Source of the DNA: Tetracentron sinense
Taxonomy: Eukaryota; Streptophyta; Magnoliopsida; Trochodendrales; Trochodendraceae
Reading direction: 5' to 3'
DNA: 64,000 nucleotides
NCBI GenBank assembly: GCA_015143295.1
Contig: CM026568.1
Location: forward strand, 17,738,607 to 17,802,606
Shown piece by piece: positions 33,505-45,049 of the stretch. The position numbers and the translations under genes are program-made. Position 1 is the first letter of the stretch, and every line of letters starts with the position of its first letter. Below the pieces are notes generated by a model. That model searched no databases and had not been told where the DNA came from. It saw only the letters and a list, made by a program, of their open reading frames with translations.

Positions 33505-34123
33505 GAACAAATGACTCAAGGTGAAATTATAAGTAGGTCGATACGAAATTATTTGTTTTATTATTTAAAAATGGTGAAAATAGAAATTGTGAGAGAATGC
33601 TTAGCGCTTTTTTTTTAAGAAGACCATTAGTTCGTCACATTTACTCTAATTTTAGTCAAATTTACTCCAATTTTTCCACATAAGCAAGATTGGGTTTAAC
33701 ACATGGAGATGTTTTATATTTTAACAGTTTTAAAAAATACAAAACAAAGAATGTTTGACATTTGTAGTCATCCAGTTGCGTCTTTGGAAGATTTGCAACT
33801 GAGTATAGCAAAATCTTTTTTTCGAAAAAAAGAAGTTATGCTTTGTGCCTATTACAAGAAAAACAATTTAAATACAAGCGGAGCACTTCACAGTGTTGAA
33901 GTAGAGTTCCTTTTTTACACTACGACGGTGACACTTTTATTATCATGAAAAAAAAAATTACAAAATTACCCATGTCACTTTTGTTAATTACAAAAGTGTC
34001 ACAACCAGTGTAAAAAGGAAAGCTTCGTTTCTACGCAATGAAGCACACTCAAAATAGTCTCCAAGTAAACTAGTAACACTTAATTGCTACACTTATAGTT
34101 TTCAAGTAAAATAGTAACACTTA
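33505..34123. other. No gene seen
   Basis: AT-rich non-coding sequence. AAAAGTGTCAC(A) occurs in direct and inverted form near 33930-34010, a possible small fold-back repeat. No protein family recognised in short frames at 33541-33948. Confidence 0.35.
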
Positions 34124-34274
34124 CCCTATGTTTAATTGCCGAAAAATAGGTGAAAACATGAAGAAGAAGAAAAAGCAAATTGGACAAATTACAACAAAAA
34201 AATTGTATTAGAAATTTGAAATTTTTTTTTTTTTTTTATGTTTTCATCTATTTTCTCGACAACCCAACATAGCA
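34124..34274. mobile_element. Harbinger-like MITE (151 bp)
   Basis: Arms CTATGTTTAATTGCCGAAAA and, reversed, CTATGTTGGGTTGTCGAGAA; TTA on both sides (34121-34123 and 34275-34277). Second copy of the family seen at 23111-23258, with the same GTGAAAACATG-type subterminal words. Confidence 0.78.
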
Positions 34275-34889
34275 TTATTAATTGCTACACCTGTGGCTGT
34301 CATAATGGGAAACTTGAAAATGCGCGTTTATATAGCATTTCTCACCAACGCTCGTAAAAGTTTACTTACATACGCCGACCTGCACCTTTCATGGTTACTT
34401 TTGCCACCACCTTTTCTTCTGGCGTTTTGGCTCTTTTGAGCAAAATGACATAAATTCTCTTCTCTCTTAACTCTCCCTCTCTTTTATCAGTGAATGAAAG
34501 ATCAACTGACTGTGACACACCCACATTCATTTGTCCACTTCTTTATTTCTAAGCATCTATCAGAGCAGGATCTAAGGTCGTTTTCCTTATAGATTATGGA
34601 CACGTGACATGCTGACACTTTGATTTTGGCCCTTCAGCTAATCCGCGATGGCTTTTCTTTTCTTTTGTTTTAAAGATTAATCGTACTCAGAACTTGACGA
34701 TTTAGATCCAATCTAGACTTTTTGCCCATTTACAAGTGAACTTGAGACTGACTCAGTGAATATCCAAATGAAGTATTCAATTTCATATTCAATTCAATAT
34801 TTGAATATCCAAATTGGTATTCGATTAAATATTTGAATATCCAAATTCGGTTGAGAAAAATAATAACCTCCTCGATCATTAAGGTGATT

Positions 34890-35065
34890 TCCCGTCTCAA
34901 CCCCTTTTTTGTTTCATGTGTCTCACCTTTTTGTTTTTTAATTGTGGTTAAGATTCACTAATCATCAGGATTAAATTATCTAACCTTATTTTTAAGGAAA
35001 AAAATTTAAAAATTAATCATAAGGGTTAAAAAGTTGTTAACCATAGTTCAAAGGGGCTTTGCGAG
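34890..35065. repeat. Fold-back remnant with GTGGTTAAGATTCACTA module
   Basis: AATTGTGGTTAAGATTCACT and TCTAACCTTATTTTTAAGG lead to a partial inverted partner AGGGTTAAAAAGTTGTTAACC. This is the same module as the tandem units at 15265-16400. Ends not defined. Confidence 0.5.
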
Positions 35066-35311
35066 AGCGAGAATAAATAATCTCCTCCCTAATTGAGGGG
35101 CCTATTGCTTTTCGGTTACATATTTGACACAGATAGTAAAACAGAGTATCTATATCTGATTTTAATTAAAATATTTAATTTTAACTAATATCTGAATTAT
35201 ATAATTATTTTAAAATAAAATTAAAAGAGAAAAAAATATATCAACCATGTGTCCTTACTAAGCCTACCTTAATGCTAACATTCTTCTAAGAAGGGGCTGA
35301 GCTGACAGAGC

Positions 35312-35488
35312 AAAACTGGGAATACCCAGTGATAGGTGTATCCCTTCCTTAGGAAGGAGGTTCCAGGCTCCATTCCCGAGAGGGTGAGAGTGGGTTGCAC
35401 TCTCCATCTGCCTTTGACTTAGAACAGATATTGACTTGCTAACCGGGGTTGCGGCCTAACCGTGTGTCATAAAAAAAAAAAAAAAAAA
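35312..35488 (+). mobile_element. SINE-like retroposon, family A, with A-tail
   Basis: GTGTATCCCTTCCTTAGGAA, GGTTCCAGGCTCCATTCCCG (box-B-like), GAGTGGGTTGCACTCTCC, TTGCTAACCGGGGTTGCGGC and CCTAACCGTGTGTCAT are followed by an 18-nt A-tract. AGCTGA occurs just before the element and just after the tail, a possible short target duplication. Best copy of the family here; others at 27668-27830 (-) and 29838-30112 (+). Confidence 0.72.
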
Positions 35489-35768
35489 GCTGAACTACCT
35501 ACTTGTCCAAAGGCAAGGCTGCTAGCAACTTATAAATTTTATTTTCCTACCAAAAAAATTCTATTTAAAATAATAAACTGATATCTCATCCTCATCCAAA
35601 TATAAAATAATATCTCAAAATTATATAAAAATACTTATTTATTACTATATATATTGTAGTCTATATATATATATATATATATAATCAACCGAGTATTTAT
35701 CAAATTAGATATACCAATATTAAAATTCGTATATGATTATCAACGGATAATAAAATTGCTATTTGAAA

Positions 35769-36288
35769 TAGGGGTGTATTCAAACCGGACTGAGCCAAGC
35801 TTGACCATGCTCGGCTCGGCTCAACTTGAAAGAGTTTACGCTAGGCTCGAAGCTTGGCTCGGCCCGAAATGGTGCTCAGAAAATCAGCTCAAAGCTTGGC
35901 CCGAATTCGTAAAGCTTGGCTCGAAGGTTGGTCCGAATTGATTCAAGCTCGAGCCGGGCTTGAGGGCTTGACTTAGCTTGAGCTTGGCTTGAATACTTTT
36001 TAAAAAATAAAAAATAATAAGAATATTTTATATTATTTATATATATAATAATATATATATAAATAATATTTTTATTTTCTTTATTTATTAAATAATATTC
36101 GAGCCAAGCTCGAGCCGAATCGAGTCGGGCCGAATCAAATATGTCTTAGCTCAAGTTCAGCTTGAACATATTTCAAGCTTAAAAACTCGGCTCAGCCCAA
36201 ACCAAGCCTAAAAATCAAGCTTGAGCTTGGCTTGATCAGGCCAAGCTGAGCCGAGCAATCAAGCTAGCCCGACTTGAGTACACCCCTA
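35769..36288. mobile_element. hAT-type element, TAGGGGTG ends, CGAGC-rich (520 bp)
   Basis: It begins TAGGGGTGTATTCAA and ends TTGAGTACACCCCTA; the target duplication ATTTGAAA is exact on both sides (35761-35768 and 36289-36296). Subterminal regions are packed with GGCTCG/CGAGCC and AAGCTTGG words; the middle is AT-rich. The same left end defines the candidate 2-kb element at 11868-13876. Confidence 0.93.
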
Positions 36289-36484
36289 ATTTGAAATCAC
36301 TCCAACGAACAGTTATTCAGGTAATTATCTGAAAACAAATTTAAATATGAATAATATCGGGTATTCGTGCATGCTCTTAGGGGTGATTAATTGATTATGG
36401 GTTGTTTTATATTTAGTGAACTTCAATTGGATATAGCAAATTTTAATTTCTGAGTTGAAATGAAGTTAAACCCAAACCCAAATC

Positions 36485-37112
36485 AATTATAAAGAAAGTT
36501 ATGAAAGTTAAATCCAAACCTAATCTGCGGGTCCAAGATATACATCTCGTCACACTTCTGTGCCAAGAAAAAACCTCCTATACGTTTTTATGAGAGCATT
36601 GTTCATCTACATCTATCTCAATTAGCCATCTATCCAATTATAAAGAAAGTTAGGAAAGTTATTTCCAAACCTAATCTGCGGGTCCAAGATATACATCTCG
36701 TCACACTTCCTGTGCCAAGAAAAAACCTCTTATACGTTTTTAGGAGGGCATTGTTCATCTACATCTATCTCAATTAGCCATCTATCCAATTATAAAGAAA
36801 GTTATGAAAGTTATTTCCAAACCTAATATGCGGGTCCAAGATATACATCTCATCACACTTCCTGTGCCAAGAAAAAACCTCCTATACGTTTTTAGGAGGG
36901 CATTGTTTTTTTTTTTGGTGATTGAAATTCTTAGTAGAGTCAGACTGTCAGTAGGGCTTAGCTTGGATAGTAGAGCTCTTGCTTACTCTTACCCGGGTGG
37001 GATTAGATTCCTAGACCTCCAACATGGGAAGGCCACACCCCTACCACTCACGCAAGAGGTGGGGGTGTGGGCATTGTTCATCTACATCTATCTCAATTAG
37101 CCATCTATCCAA
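36485..37112. repeat. Three tandem copies of a 151-bp unit
   Basis: Units starting near 36485, 36636 and 36787 share AATTATAAAGAAAGTTA, CTGCGGGTCCAAGATATACA, CCAAGAAAAAACCTCCTATA and ACATCTATCTCAATTAGCC at more than 95 % identity by eye. The third unit is split by a SINE (36908-37068). No coding frame runs through the array. Confidence 0.92.
36908..37068 (-). mobile_element. SINE-like retroposon, family B, 10-bp target duplication
   Basis: The insertion splits the third copy of a 151-bp tandem repeat and is flanked by GGGCATTGTT on both sides (36898-36907 and 37069-37078). A poly-T at the left edge shows it is on the - strand. On that strand it reads CACCTCTTGCGTGAGTGGTA, GGTGTGGCCTTCC and GGTCTAGGAATCTAATCCC, and ends in poly-A. 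Same family as 32470-32738. The intact copies of the tandem unit prove the empty site. Confidence 0.9.
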
Positions 37113-37440
37113 TCATTGCAATTGATGGTCGATGGAGAGAAAAAAAGAGATCTTCGAAAAGTGAGTTTTTATAATAAAATAAACATTCAAACTTATTAAA
37201 TGTTCTTGCTATTTTATATTTTCTTGAAAAGGGTGCTCAAGCTACATGAACTGTTCATGATATTTCAAAGACGACAGATTTTTAAGAAACAAATTAATGT
37301 AGGAGTGCATCTCTTATAGGGTGGACTTAATTTTAAGTCCCTTAAGTGAACAAGTTTATAATATATTCACCAATTTATTAATTTACTAACCATAGATCAC
37401 CTTCAATAAATAATATCTAAACAAGTAAAAAATAAAAATA

Positions 37441-37609
37441 AAGGGGTAGACCAGTGGCTCCTGGGCCTTTCCCCAAGTGGGAGGTCGTAGGTTTCATTTC
37501 TCACTCCGCCTTTGGGCCTGCCTCGCACGGGTTTACTTAGACTTACGCTGTTATAGCGGGCTCACGTTGCACCTCGATTAGTCCTGACCCAAAGGTTCGA
37601 AAAAAAAAA
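37441..37609 (+). mobile_element. SINE-like retroposon, family C
   Basis: GGGGTAGACCAGTGGCTCC (box-A-like), GGTCGTAGGTTTCATTTC (box-B-like), GCCTCGCACGGGTTTAC, ACTTACGCTGTTATAGCGGG and GATTAGTCCTGACCCAAAGG end in TTCG plus an A-tract. The order box A, box B, unique 3' part and A-tail is that of tRNA-derived SINEs. No clear target duplication. Confidence 0.65.
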
Positions 37610-38990
37610 TTGTGTGACATGCTAACCAAGTAAAGCATTAGTAAAGCCATGACCATCTTGAGTGTGGGACCCAATCCGAGTTGGCATGGTGTACACGTGT
37701 ACAATACACTCATGCGCAGAATAGGGTGTACCGTGTAGAGGGAGGTCACGGCCCTAGCTACAGCCTAAGGTCTATTTTTAACTTCAATCAAAGCACCAAA
37801 GCTAATATGATGTGTACATGTGTCGGTTAACGTGTCGTAGTGAATAAGTGTTTTTCGCTTGTCTTTTCAAGGGTTGTAAATTTAACAAACAGAAAGGGCA
37901 TACTTGTCAAATTAAGTCTGATAGACACACCTATTAGTCTATTACCATTTACCGCTTAGCAGAAGCACGTCTCCTTCTGCTTCCATGATGGGTAGACCGC
38001 ACGCACGCACGCACGCCTCATTAATCGATTAATTAGATAATAATTTCTCTTTTAATTAATTAATTAATGTGGGTAATGATCATGAGGCCTGCTGGTCCCT
38101 TCCATTAAGAAAAGTTTGTGACATCAATCTAAGACCCTTATTTATAATCTAGATGTTGATGTGTAACAGTGTTTTGAGACAAGTTAAAAGGCAATATGAG
38201 GAGGGTTTGAGGTGTAGTTACCATTGTCATCCAGTTGTACTCAAAAAAGTTACTAAGAAAAACAAAATCATCACCATTGGCACCATCTCTACTGAATTCC
38301 CATCAATCCTGATTGATCCTCATCAATCCCGATTGATCCTGAGTTCGATCCCGTCGTCCTGGTCTTTCTTGTTTCTTGATGTGTGTGGTTTGCAGGATAT
38401 TGGACGTATTCTCCTGCATTAGTTCTAATCCAAATGGGTGGGTCCAAAAAAAAATCTCTAATGAATTTACAGCCCCAATTCCAAATTTAGGATGGTAAGC
38501 TGATGTAATCCAGTCATATCCAAATTCGATCCGATTAGATATATTTGGTAGACCCTAATTCGATTCGAGATCCATGGGGCCCTGACTATCAATTCACGTC
38601 TGAATTTGATTACTTATTTACGCTTCGAATTTGAGGTGAGTTCTGCCTGATTAATGTTAGATTCCGTTAAAATATTTTTCTATGATTTAGAATAAAGGAA
38701 AAATTAACTGCTGCATTAGGATGTATGAACAAATGTAATTTTTATTTATTAATTTGTATAAAAACCTAAAAGAATTTTGTAGCTGTCTTAAAAAAAAGAA
38801 AAATAAATTTATAATTTACTTTATAAAATTGAATTGGAATTGATAAATTAATTCGAAACTTCAAATGTATTTCCGATGGATCTGTAATAGGGTCACGATC
38901 GGCGCTTGTCATATCAAATCTGATTTCAAATCCTAACCCAACTACCCTTTTTGGTGACCCCCTGGGGGCCATTGGGCCTTGGCTTGCCTC
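37610..38990. other. No gene seen
   Basis: Non-coding. Contains a short (GCAC)n run at about 37998-38014 and TTAATTAATTAATTAAT at about 38050. A frame at 38153-38422 has no recognisable motif. Confidence 0.4.
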
Positions 38991-39248
38991 TGGCGAAGCC
39001 AGAAAGGGCTTATCTCGGGGTTCCATAGAATAAGTGACATGTGGTGGAGAAGTCAAAATCATGGGGCCATGATTTTGACTTCTCCACACACAAATGGACA
39101 TGTGGCGATAAGTGTTTGAGAATAAGGAGAAGAGATATCAAATGGGGAGAAGTCAAAAATCATGGGAGAAAATAAATGACTTCTCCCCATTTTGCTGCCA
39201 GCTGCCGCACAATGTATGGAACCCCGAGAGCCCTTTCTGGCTTCGCCA
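38991..39248. mobile_element. Fold-back element (258 bp)
   Basis: Starts TGGCGAAGCCAGAAAGGGCT and ends with its reverse complement (AGCCCTTTCTGGCTTCGCCA). The arms extend inward through CGGGGTTCCATA and GAGAAGTCAAAATCATGG, the latter present four times in alternating orientation. A target duplication was not found. Confidence 0.75.
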
Positions 39249-40079
39249 TGAACGGATCACTCAATAATGCGATTATATGTTTCTTTGTGATTATAAATAT
39301 AATTGGTTATTTAATGTCATGTAATTTTATCAATCATGTACTCATCTCATGTTGTTAGGTGTGCAACATTGCGCAAATTTGTAGCATGCGGGCTCGCTAC
39401 GTTGTGTATTAACAACCACAGCTCTTATCCAGTTCCTATCCAAAAAAATAGTCTCTGAGAAGATAGTTATTGAAGTAAGAAATAGTAGCAAGTAATTTTG
39501 ATAGCTATTGAATCTATCTGAAAGTGTGTAAATTCCATAGGTTAAGAATGTTGGAGCAACAATTAAAGGGATCTCTCCTGTAATCTATTCTCAATAAATT
39601 TACAAAAGAAAATTGAACATCTCCAATTGATTATATATGGGAACCGATTTGATCTCTTATAACCACTTATGCCAAGATTATGACGGCATTATAGCTTTTG
39701 GACCAGTTATGTAAACAAACCATAATTCTAAAACTTGGCGAGTCACCTGAGTTACTCGACTCAACTAAATTTTGAGTCGAGTTGCATCAAAACTCGAAGG
39801 AGACACTATTTTGGTTTGAACCGTCATAAGCTATTATAAAACAACCAGTTATGTAAACAAACCAGTGTCTGTTTCCAACCTGGATTATTAATCTACCCAA
39901 CCAAGGATATTTAGGTAGGTGAAATATCAGAATCTATGTGGTGGCATTTGGCAACAACAGTTTAGAAGCAAAATTTATGCAAGTGGGTATCCGGAAAACT
40001 TCCAGAAACCAATATGATCTCTTAGATTGTCACAATTACCACTTTAAATGGAACCAAAAACCCCATGACAACATGTTTG
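39249..40079. other. No gene seen
   Basis: Non-coding. The word CCAGTTATGTAAACAAACCA occurs twice (about 39703 and 39844), with TTATAA..CCACTTATG and GTCATAAGC nearby, suggesting a small decayed repeat. If the phosphoglycerate mutase gene once extended here, I do not see its further exons. Confidence 0.4.
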
Positions 40080-40436
40080 GAAGCCAAATTCTCTACGGTG
40101 ATAACCGGATTAGGCAAATCCAGTTATCACCCCTTGAGGTAGCCACGTGTCCCTTTTGACACCCTTTTAACTGTGGTTAAGATTCACCCACCCCTAGGAT
40201 TCACCCACCCATCCTTGGTTTTTTTTATAAAAATATTAATTCTTTTTTTAAAATTAAAAAACTGATTTAAAGGTTTTTCTAATATTAAAATATTTTTAAA
40301 AATATTTAATATTTTTAAATTTAAAAAAAAAAACAAGGATGGGTGGCTGAATTTTCACTTCAGTTAAGGGGTGTCAAAAGGGACACATGGCTACCTCAAA
40401 GGTGATAACCGGATTTGCCGTAGAGGATTTGGCTTC
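40080..40436. mobile_element. Fold-back MITE with CACGTGTCCC module (357 bp)
   Basis: Arms: GAAGCCAAATTCTCTACGG, GTGATAACCGGATT, TTGAGGTAGCCACGTGTCCC, TTTTGACACCC, TTAACTGTGGTTAAGATTCA and CACCCATCCTTGG, each mirrored in the right arm, which ends CCGTAGAGGATTTGGCTTC. Flanks CATGTTTGG and CATTTGG could be a 9-bp duplication with a 2-bp loss. It carries the same inner module as the tandem units of the Mutator-like element. Confidence 0.78.
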
Positions 40437-41352
40437 ATTTGGAAAACATAACATGTTCATAAAAATTAAATAAAATCAGAAGTCCCTTTTATTTATACCT
40501 GACTCTGGCTTCATATTCGGGAAAAGATGGCAGCTTCATTTCATCCAGAACTGCACAGAGAATGGGCCCGTCTTCCTCAATGTGCCTATCGGTGTGCGTC
40601 AGCTCATAGCAATTCCAGTCATTCATGTTGCAGAATTTACCTGGAGATCAAAATAATATGGGGTCATAATGTGAAACAAGCATCAACAATCATATATCAC
40701 CAAAATCAAAGGATCTTGAGTGCTTGAACCAAAAGTCAAATTAGAAGGCCAAATCAACAAAAGGGAGAATGAGAAATTTCTTGTGTTCGGCAAAATTACA
40801 GTCATACTGACCATTTAGTCAGCAGGCTAAACAAGTAATTGTAGGCTTGTAGCCAAAGTGAAGATAGTTACATCACTTATATCAATTTTATGGCCACTTA
40901 AGTCAGCAAAATAAGCCACTAATTCCAAATTTTAAAAAAAACCTTTGTTAGCCAACAGAATTGGATAGAAACAACCACATAGAACAATCAGTTCCAGTTA
41001 CACTTCATGTCATCCATGATGAGGAAGTATAGCATAGGAAATGCACAAATTCACATTGTAGAAAAAACAAGATGGCAAAGCAAAGAAACTACACTGGAAT
41101 TGTCTAGAAAATCAATTGTAAACCTAGTATTTCACAGTAAGAATTGTTGATTTAACATTTATTCCAATAAGTATGACGGATGGCGCCTAGTGCTCATCAT
41201 AAGATTAGGAAGAAAAACCATCAGCCTAGGGAGATTCTCTAGACCATGAAAACCCAGCAACATAAATTTTAATTAGTTCCGAATATCAATTGCAGAGATT
41301 CATCATGGAGTCATGGTCTTCTTTTGTTCTCTTTATCACAGTAATAAATCTC

Positions 41353-41470
41353 GTCAAAACCGTTATGTAACGGCCACTACATAAACCCGGACTGATACAA
41401 GTCACGTTACGTAATAGAAGTTACATAATGTTTGACACCTTATTACATATTGTTGGTTTTAGAAACCCAT
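41353..41470. repeat. TAACGG-type repeat
   Basis: AAAACCGTTATGTAACGGCC, CACGTTACGTAATAGAAG and TTGGTTTTAGAAACC mark a short member of the TAACGG family in the mutase pseudogene intron, left of the LTR element. A related fragment lies right of it at 50945-51020. Confidence 0.45.
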
Positions 41471-41655
41471 CTTAACATGGTTCTTTTGAAATTTTCACTT
41501 TCTTCCTACTCTAAAGCTAAAGATGATTACATTCTTTGGCGTGTCAAAAACTAAGTTGAGGATACAGTTCAAGAATTCCAATCTCCAAAACCTATATTAA
41601 AAAAGTTTGAGACTTTTGATTAGAAAATAATTTTTAAAATTTAATTAATGTATAC

Positions 41656-42917
41656 TGTGCGATAGCCGGCTCGGGTTGATCTTCTCCCCACATTAATACT
41701 TTCGTACTAATGAGAAGCCGAGACCTTAAAGTCGCCACCAATCAAGAATAAGGGTGTGATTGGTCACCCACAACAAAACCTTCCGTTTGAGAACCGAGAT
41801 CGGGTTCGGGGATTCAATTATGAGTCAGGGAAGGTGTTAGGCACACCCCAACTCATCCGTTGAACGACAGTTGCCTTTTAACTTTTCTCCACTAATTCAA
41901 CTTTTTTTTCATCGAATTTAACAAATCAACTAAATGATTATTTTTTTTCTTTTCGCGATAAAAACGCCTCTCCTAGACCGAATCGAGGCAAACCCTTCTC
42001 TACTTAATTTTTTTCTTTATTTTCGAGATTGGAAGATACCCCTCCTCGCCCGAATCGGGTTAGTTCTCTCTACTTGAGCGGCAAACTCTTTTCCTTAAAT
42101 CGGCAATGGCCAAACTCTCTCCTCGACCGATTCGAAAGAGGTCCCGCTTATATTAGTGGAAAAGGGAAGAACTAAATTTTAAAAAATAAAGAAAATGAAC
42201 GATAAGGAGAAGAAATCGAAAATCTCTTCTTACTACATTTTCCTTTGTCCGGATTTCCACTTCCTCACGACCGTTTGGAGGGAAATCTTTGACTACTACG
42301 AAAAAATAAGGGAAGAAGAGACTTGAATGGGTAAAATGAGAATCAAAGTGAAATAATTAGAAAATAAAATCGCAAACCTTGTTGCAAACCTTTTGATTGT
42401 CCTCTAATGAATTCTCGTGCTCCAAGAACCTAAGATAAAAATAACAAAGTAGATCCGATCTCCGTAGCTCCTTTAAGTATGTGAGCTCTTGCACTCTTCT
42501 CCACTAGGGTTTCCAAAGGTTGGGGATTTTCTAAGATGATTTCCAAGTTGTAGAGATTCAAAAGCATTCCCAAGCCTAGGGTTTTTCAGAATGATTCCCA
42601 AGATGTAGAGATCCCAAGTCTAGGGTGTTTTTCGGTGTCTGCAGAATGGGGTGTGGAGACCTTTCTATAATAGTAAGAGAAAAGGGTTTACTTGTTTTTT
42701 TCCCGATGTGGGACTAAATTTCTCTCATAAAACTCAAACGGTTTTTAAAAAATGAATTTCACCTCTCTTTCAGGCTTGAATTAACTTGGGCTTAGATTAG
42801 GTTTTGACATGGTTTGATCTTAGAGTATTTCGGAATTCGGATCACACTTTATTGAGTTCATCATTTGGTTACTTGGAGCTAAATGATTCTAAGGCCGTGC
42901 AAAATTGGGTGTCTACA
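41656..42917 (-). repeat. 3' LTR of the gypsy element
   Basis: 1262 bp. On + it starts TGTGCGATAGCCGGCTCGG and ends AATTGGGTGTCTACA. It matches the LTR at 49475-50717 along its length with scattered substitutions and small indels, so the insertion is not very recent. Confidence 0.93.
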
Positions 42918-42933
42918 ACTGCCCCTCTTTGCC
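42918..42933 (-). other. Polypurine tract
   Basis: On the - strand, GGCAAAGAGGGGCAGT lies immediately before the 3' LTR. A purine-rich AAAGAGGGG tract at this place primes plus-strand DNA synthesis in LTR retrotransposons and confirms the - orientation. Confidence 0.82.
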
Positions 42934-43449
42934 AGATTTGCCTGCAAAGAATGGCAAAAAATATAGACACAAGCCGATTTTTCACGCGAAAAACGATGTG
43001 TGCATCCTTGATTGAGTCAAACATTTTCAAAAATCAATTGTTTCAAAATATTTTAAAAGCTCGGTAAGAAAAAGGCAAAAGAAAACGGAGACGAGTCCAC
43101 CACGTAGGCCTATCATGGACCTCTATCTCCCTCACGGGTTCGACCCGAAGCTGCGTAAATGGGGTAGTAGTAAGGTGGATTTGAAAGCTTTTAAGCAATT
43201 TTTCCAAATTTTTAACTCAGTTAGGAAATGCATACATCATTTTTCATAGCGGCAATGGTCAGACAATCATGATTATGAAATGAATCAGACTGTCGATTGG
43301 TTTGCATATTAAGTTTGAAAAACAAACCTAAAGTTTAGTGTAGCACGGTTTCCAAACGTATAACCATTACTTGACTGCAGGTAAATGAGGTAAGCGTGCA
43401 TAAAAAAACTCTCTTTTTTTTACCCATTGATTCTCTTGTTGTTTTGCAG

Positions 43450-43787
43450 CATAGAGCTCCAATTGAAAATACATTTTGATCCGGATACGAACTTCATTGT
43501 TGCTCCTGGTCCTGCACAGGTGAATACTAGTTAGTTGATATTTCTTTCAAAACATGCATCTTCGTTCCTTGACATTGGTCATTTGATTCCCTGAAAGTTA
43601 TCAGTTTATGCAGTAGTATTATGTCAAAAAGAAGCAATGCAATTTACTCCATGTATTTGTGCTTTTGCAGGTGGGCAAAGTTGGAAAAGAATCAAAGGCT
43701 GATGATGGGCTTGGTGTCCTACCGAAGTCAGCTATACTGGAGCTAAGAACCATTGGAAGAGATTACATTTTCTACATTTCTGATGTT
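43450..43787 (+). pseudogene. Captured host-gene fragment: two exons in antisense inside the LTR element
   Basis: Two exon-like blocks with canonical splice sites lie on the + strand, opposite to the retrotransposon: 43450-43519 (…TTTTGCAG| to |GTGAAT), encoding IELQLKIHFDPDTNFIVAPG and PAQ, and 43671-43787 (TTTTGCAG| to |GTATGT), encoding VGKVGKESKADDGLGVLPKS and ILELRTIGRDYIFYISDV. The phases fit (23 codons after one base, then exactly 39 codons) and both frames are open. The intron of 151 bp is AT-rich, as in plants. I do not recognise the protein. No flanking exons of the same gene were found on either side, so it looks like a fragment of a host gene carried by or inserted in the element. 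It may also be a chance pair of frames, but the splice-phase agreement argues against that. Confidence 0.55.
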
Positions 43788-44639
43788 GTATGTAATTTTT
43801 AATAAAACAAATGAAGAATATTATTGAAAAATCATTGCAGAGTCTGGTTGAAATGGGGGTCTTTTTCTTTTCTTTTCTTTTTTTAAAATTTTTTTTTCTT
43901 TTATCCCTTGAAAATATGATGATGAGAATTATGATAAGATCAAAATTGATGGACATAATTTAAACCACTTTTGAGGTGTTTAGACCAATATAGGATCCTC
44001 TTTATCGCATTTGCTTAGGACCCTTAGATAAACTCTCAATGGTGCAACAACAAAAGGCTATTGTCTAACTTGTAACTGCTTATGTTCCCAACCTGAGTAT
44101 TGAGAGACCTGGTGACGATGTAAAATTGATCGCTGCAGTTGATTTCTTTTCCCCTCATTTTTTTTTGCCTTTTTTGCTCCTGATGCCAATTACGGTTTCA
44201 AAAGGTCTAGCCTGTGTAATTTTTGCGGATTGACGCCCTAAAAGGGTTTTCATCATGCCCGCAATAATTTGCTCTTACCATGACTTGATGTTTTTACTCG
44301 TAACGCCCTTTCAAGTCTTCATTGTGCCCTTTCAAGTCATGCTTTTCTTTATAGCTTTCTCTCAGTCGCTCTAATTTGTCATCACATAAACTCATGTATG
44401 TATATGTGTAGTCTAATTTCAAGATTTCTTGGTTATTATTGATCCGAGAGGACTTTAATGGTAGGACGAAACGTAGGCTATGATTAGGGTTTTTAAAAGA
44501 AATGATGAAAACTCAAAGATTGTGATAATTGGGAAGAACTGAGACATTTGCTTGCTTTTGGATTTTGTTCTTTTTCTCCTTAGGCTATTGTCCTGTTTGT
44601 CTTGTTTTTCATTCCCCAACTTTTTTTTTTTTTTAAGGG

Positions 44640-44900
44640 GCACTAAAAGTAAACTGCGCCAGTGTATGGGCACTGGGGTAACTCTAACTTTTCGCTTTTG
44701 CCCACTTGTACTGCTTTGATTTTCCCTTTTTTTTTTTTTTATCATGGTGGACAAAAAAAACTGCCCCAGTGTACGGACACTGGGGTACCTTGAATTCTGA
44801 AGGAAGCAATTGACTTTTTCATAATTGATCACGGGGGTACAAAAAGGACTGCCCCAGTATATGGACATTAGGGTAACTTGAATTTTTGGCTTTACTTGGT
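44640..44900. repeat. Three copies of a CCCCAGTGTA(C/T)GGACACTGGGGTA repeat
   Basis: Near-palindromic words GCGCCAGTGTATGGGCACTG, GCCCCAGTGTACGGACACTG and GCCCCAGTATATGGACATTA, each followed by GGGTA, occur at about 44657, 44763 and 44852 in the non-coding part between integrase and the 3' LTR. Each can fold into a hairpin. Confidence 0.75.
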
Positions 44901-45049
44901 TGTATCCAAAATGCCCCAATGTTGGTGCAAAATGTCTCGGTTTGGGTGTGAAACGAATGTTAAGGCTCAAAGGGGCTAACTAAATGACATATAATGTTGA
45001 TGAGAGAAATGCAAGGATGGTCTCTCTTCCTTTCAATTTTAACTATGTA

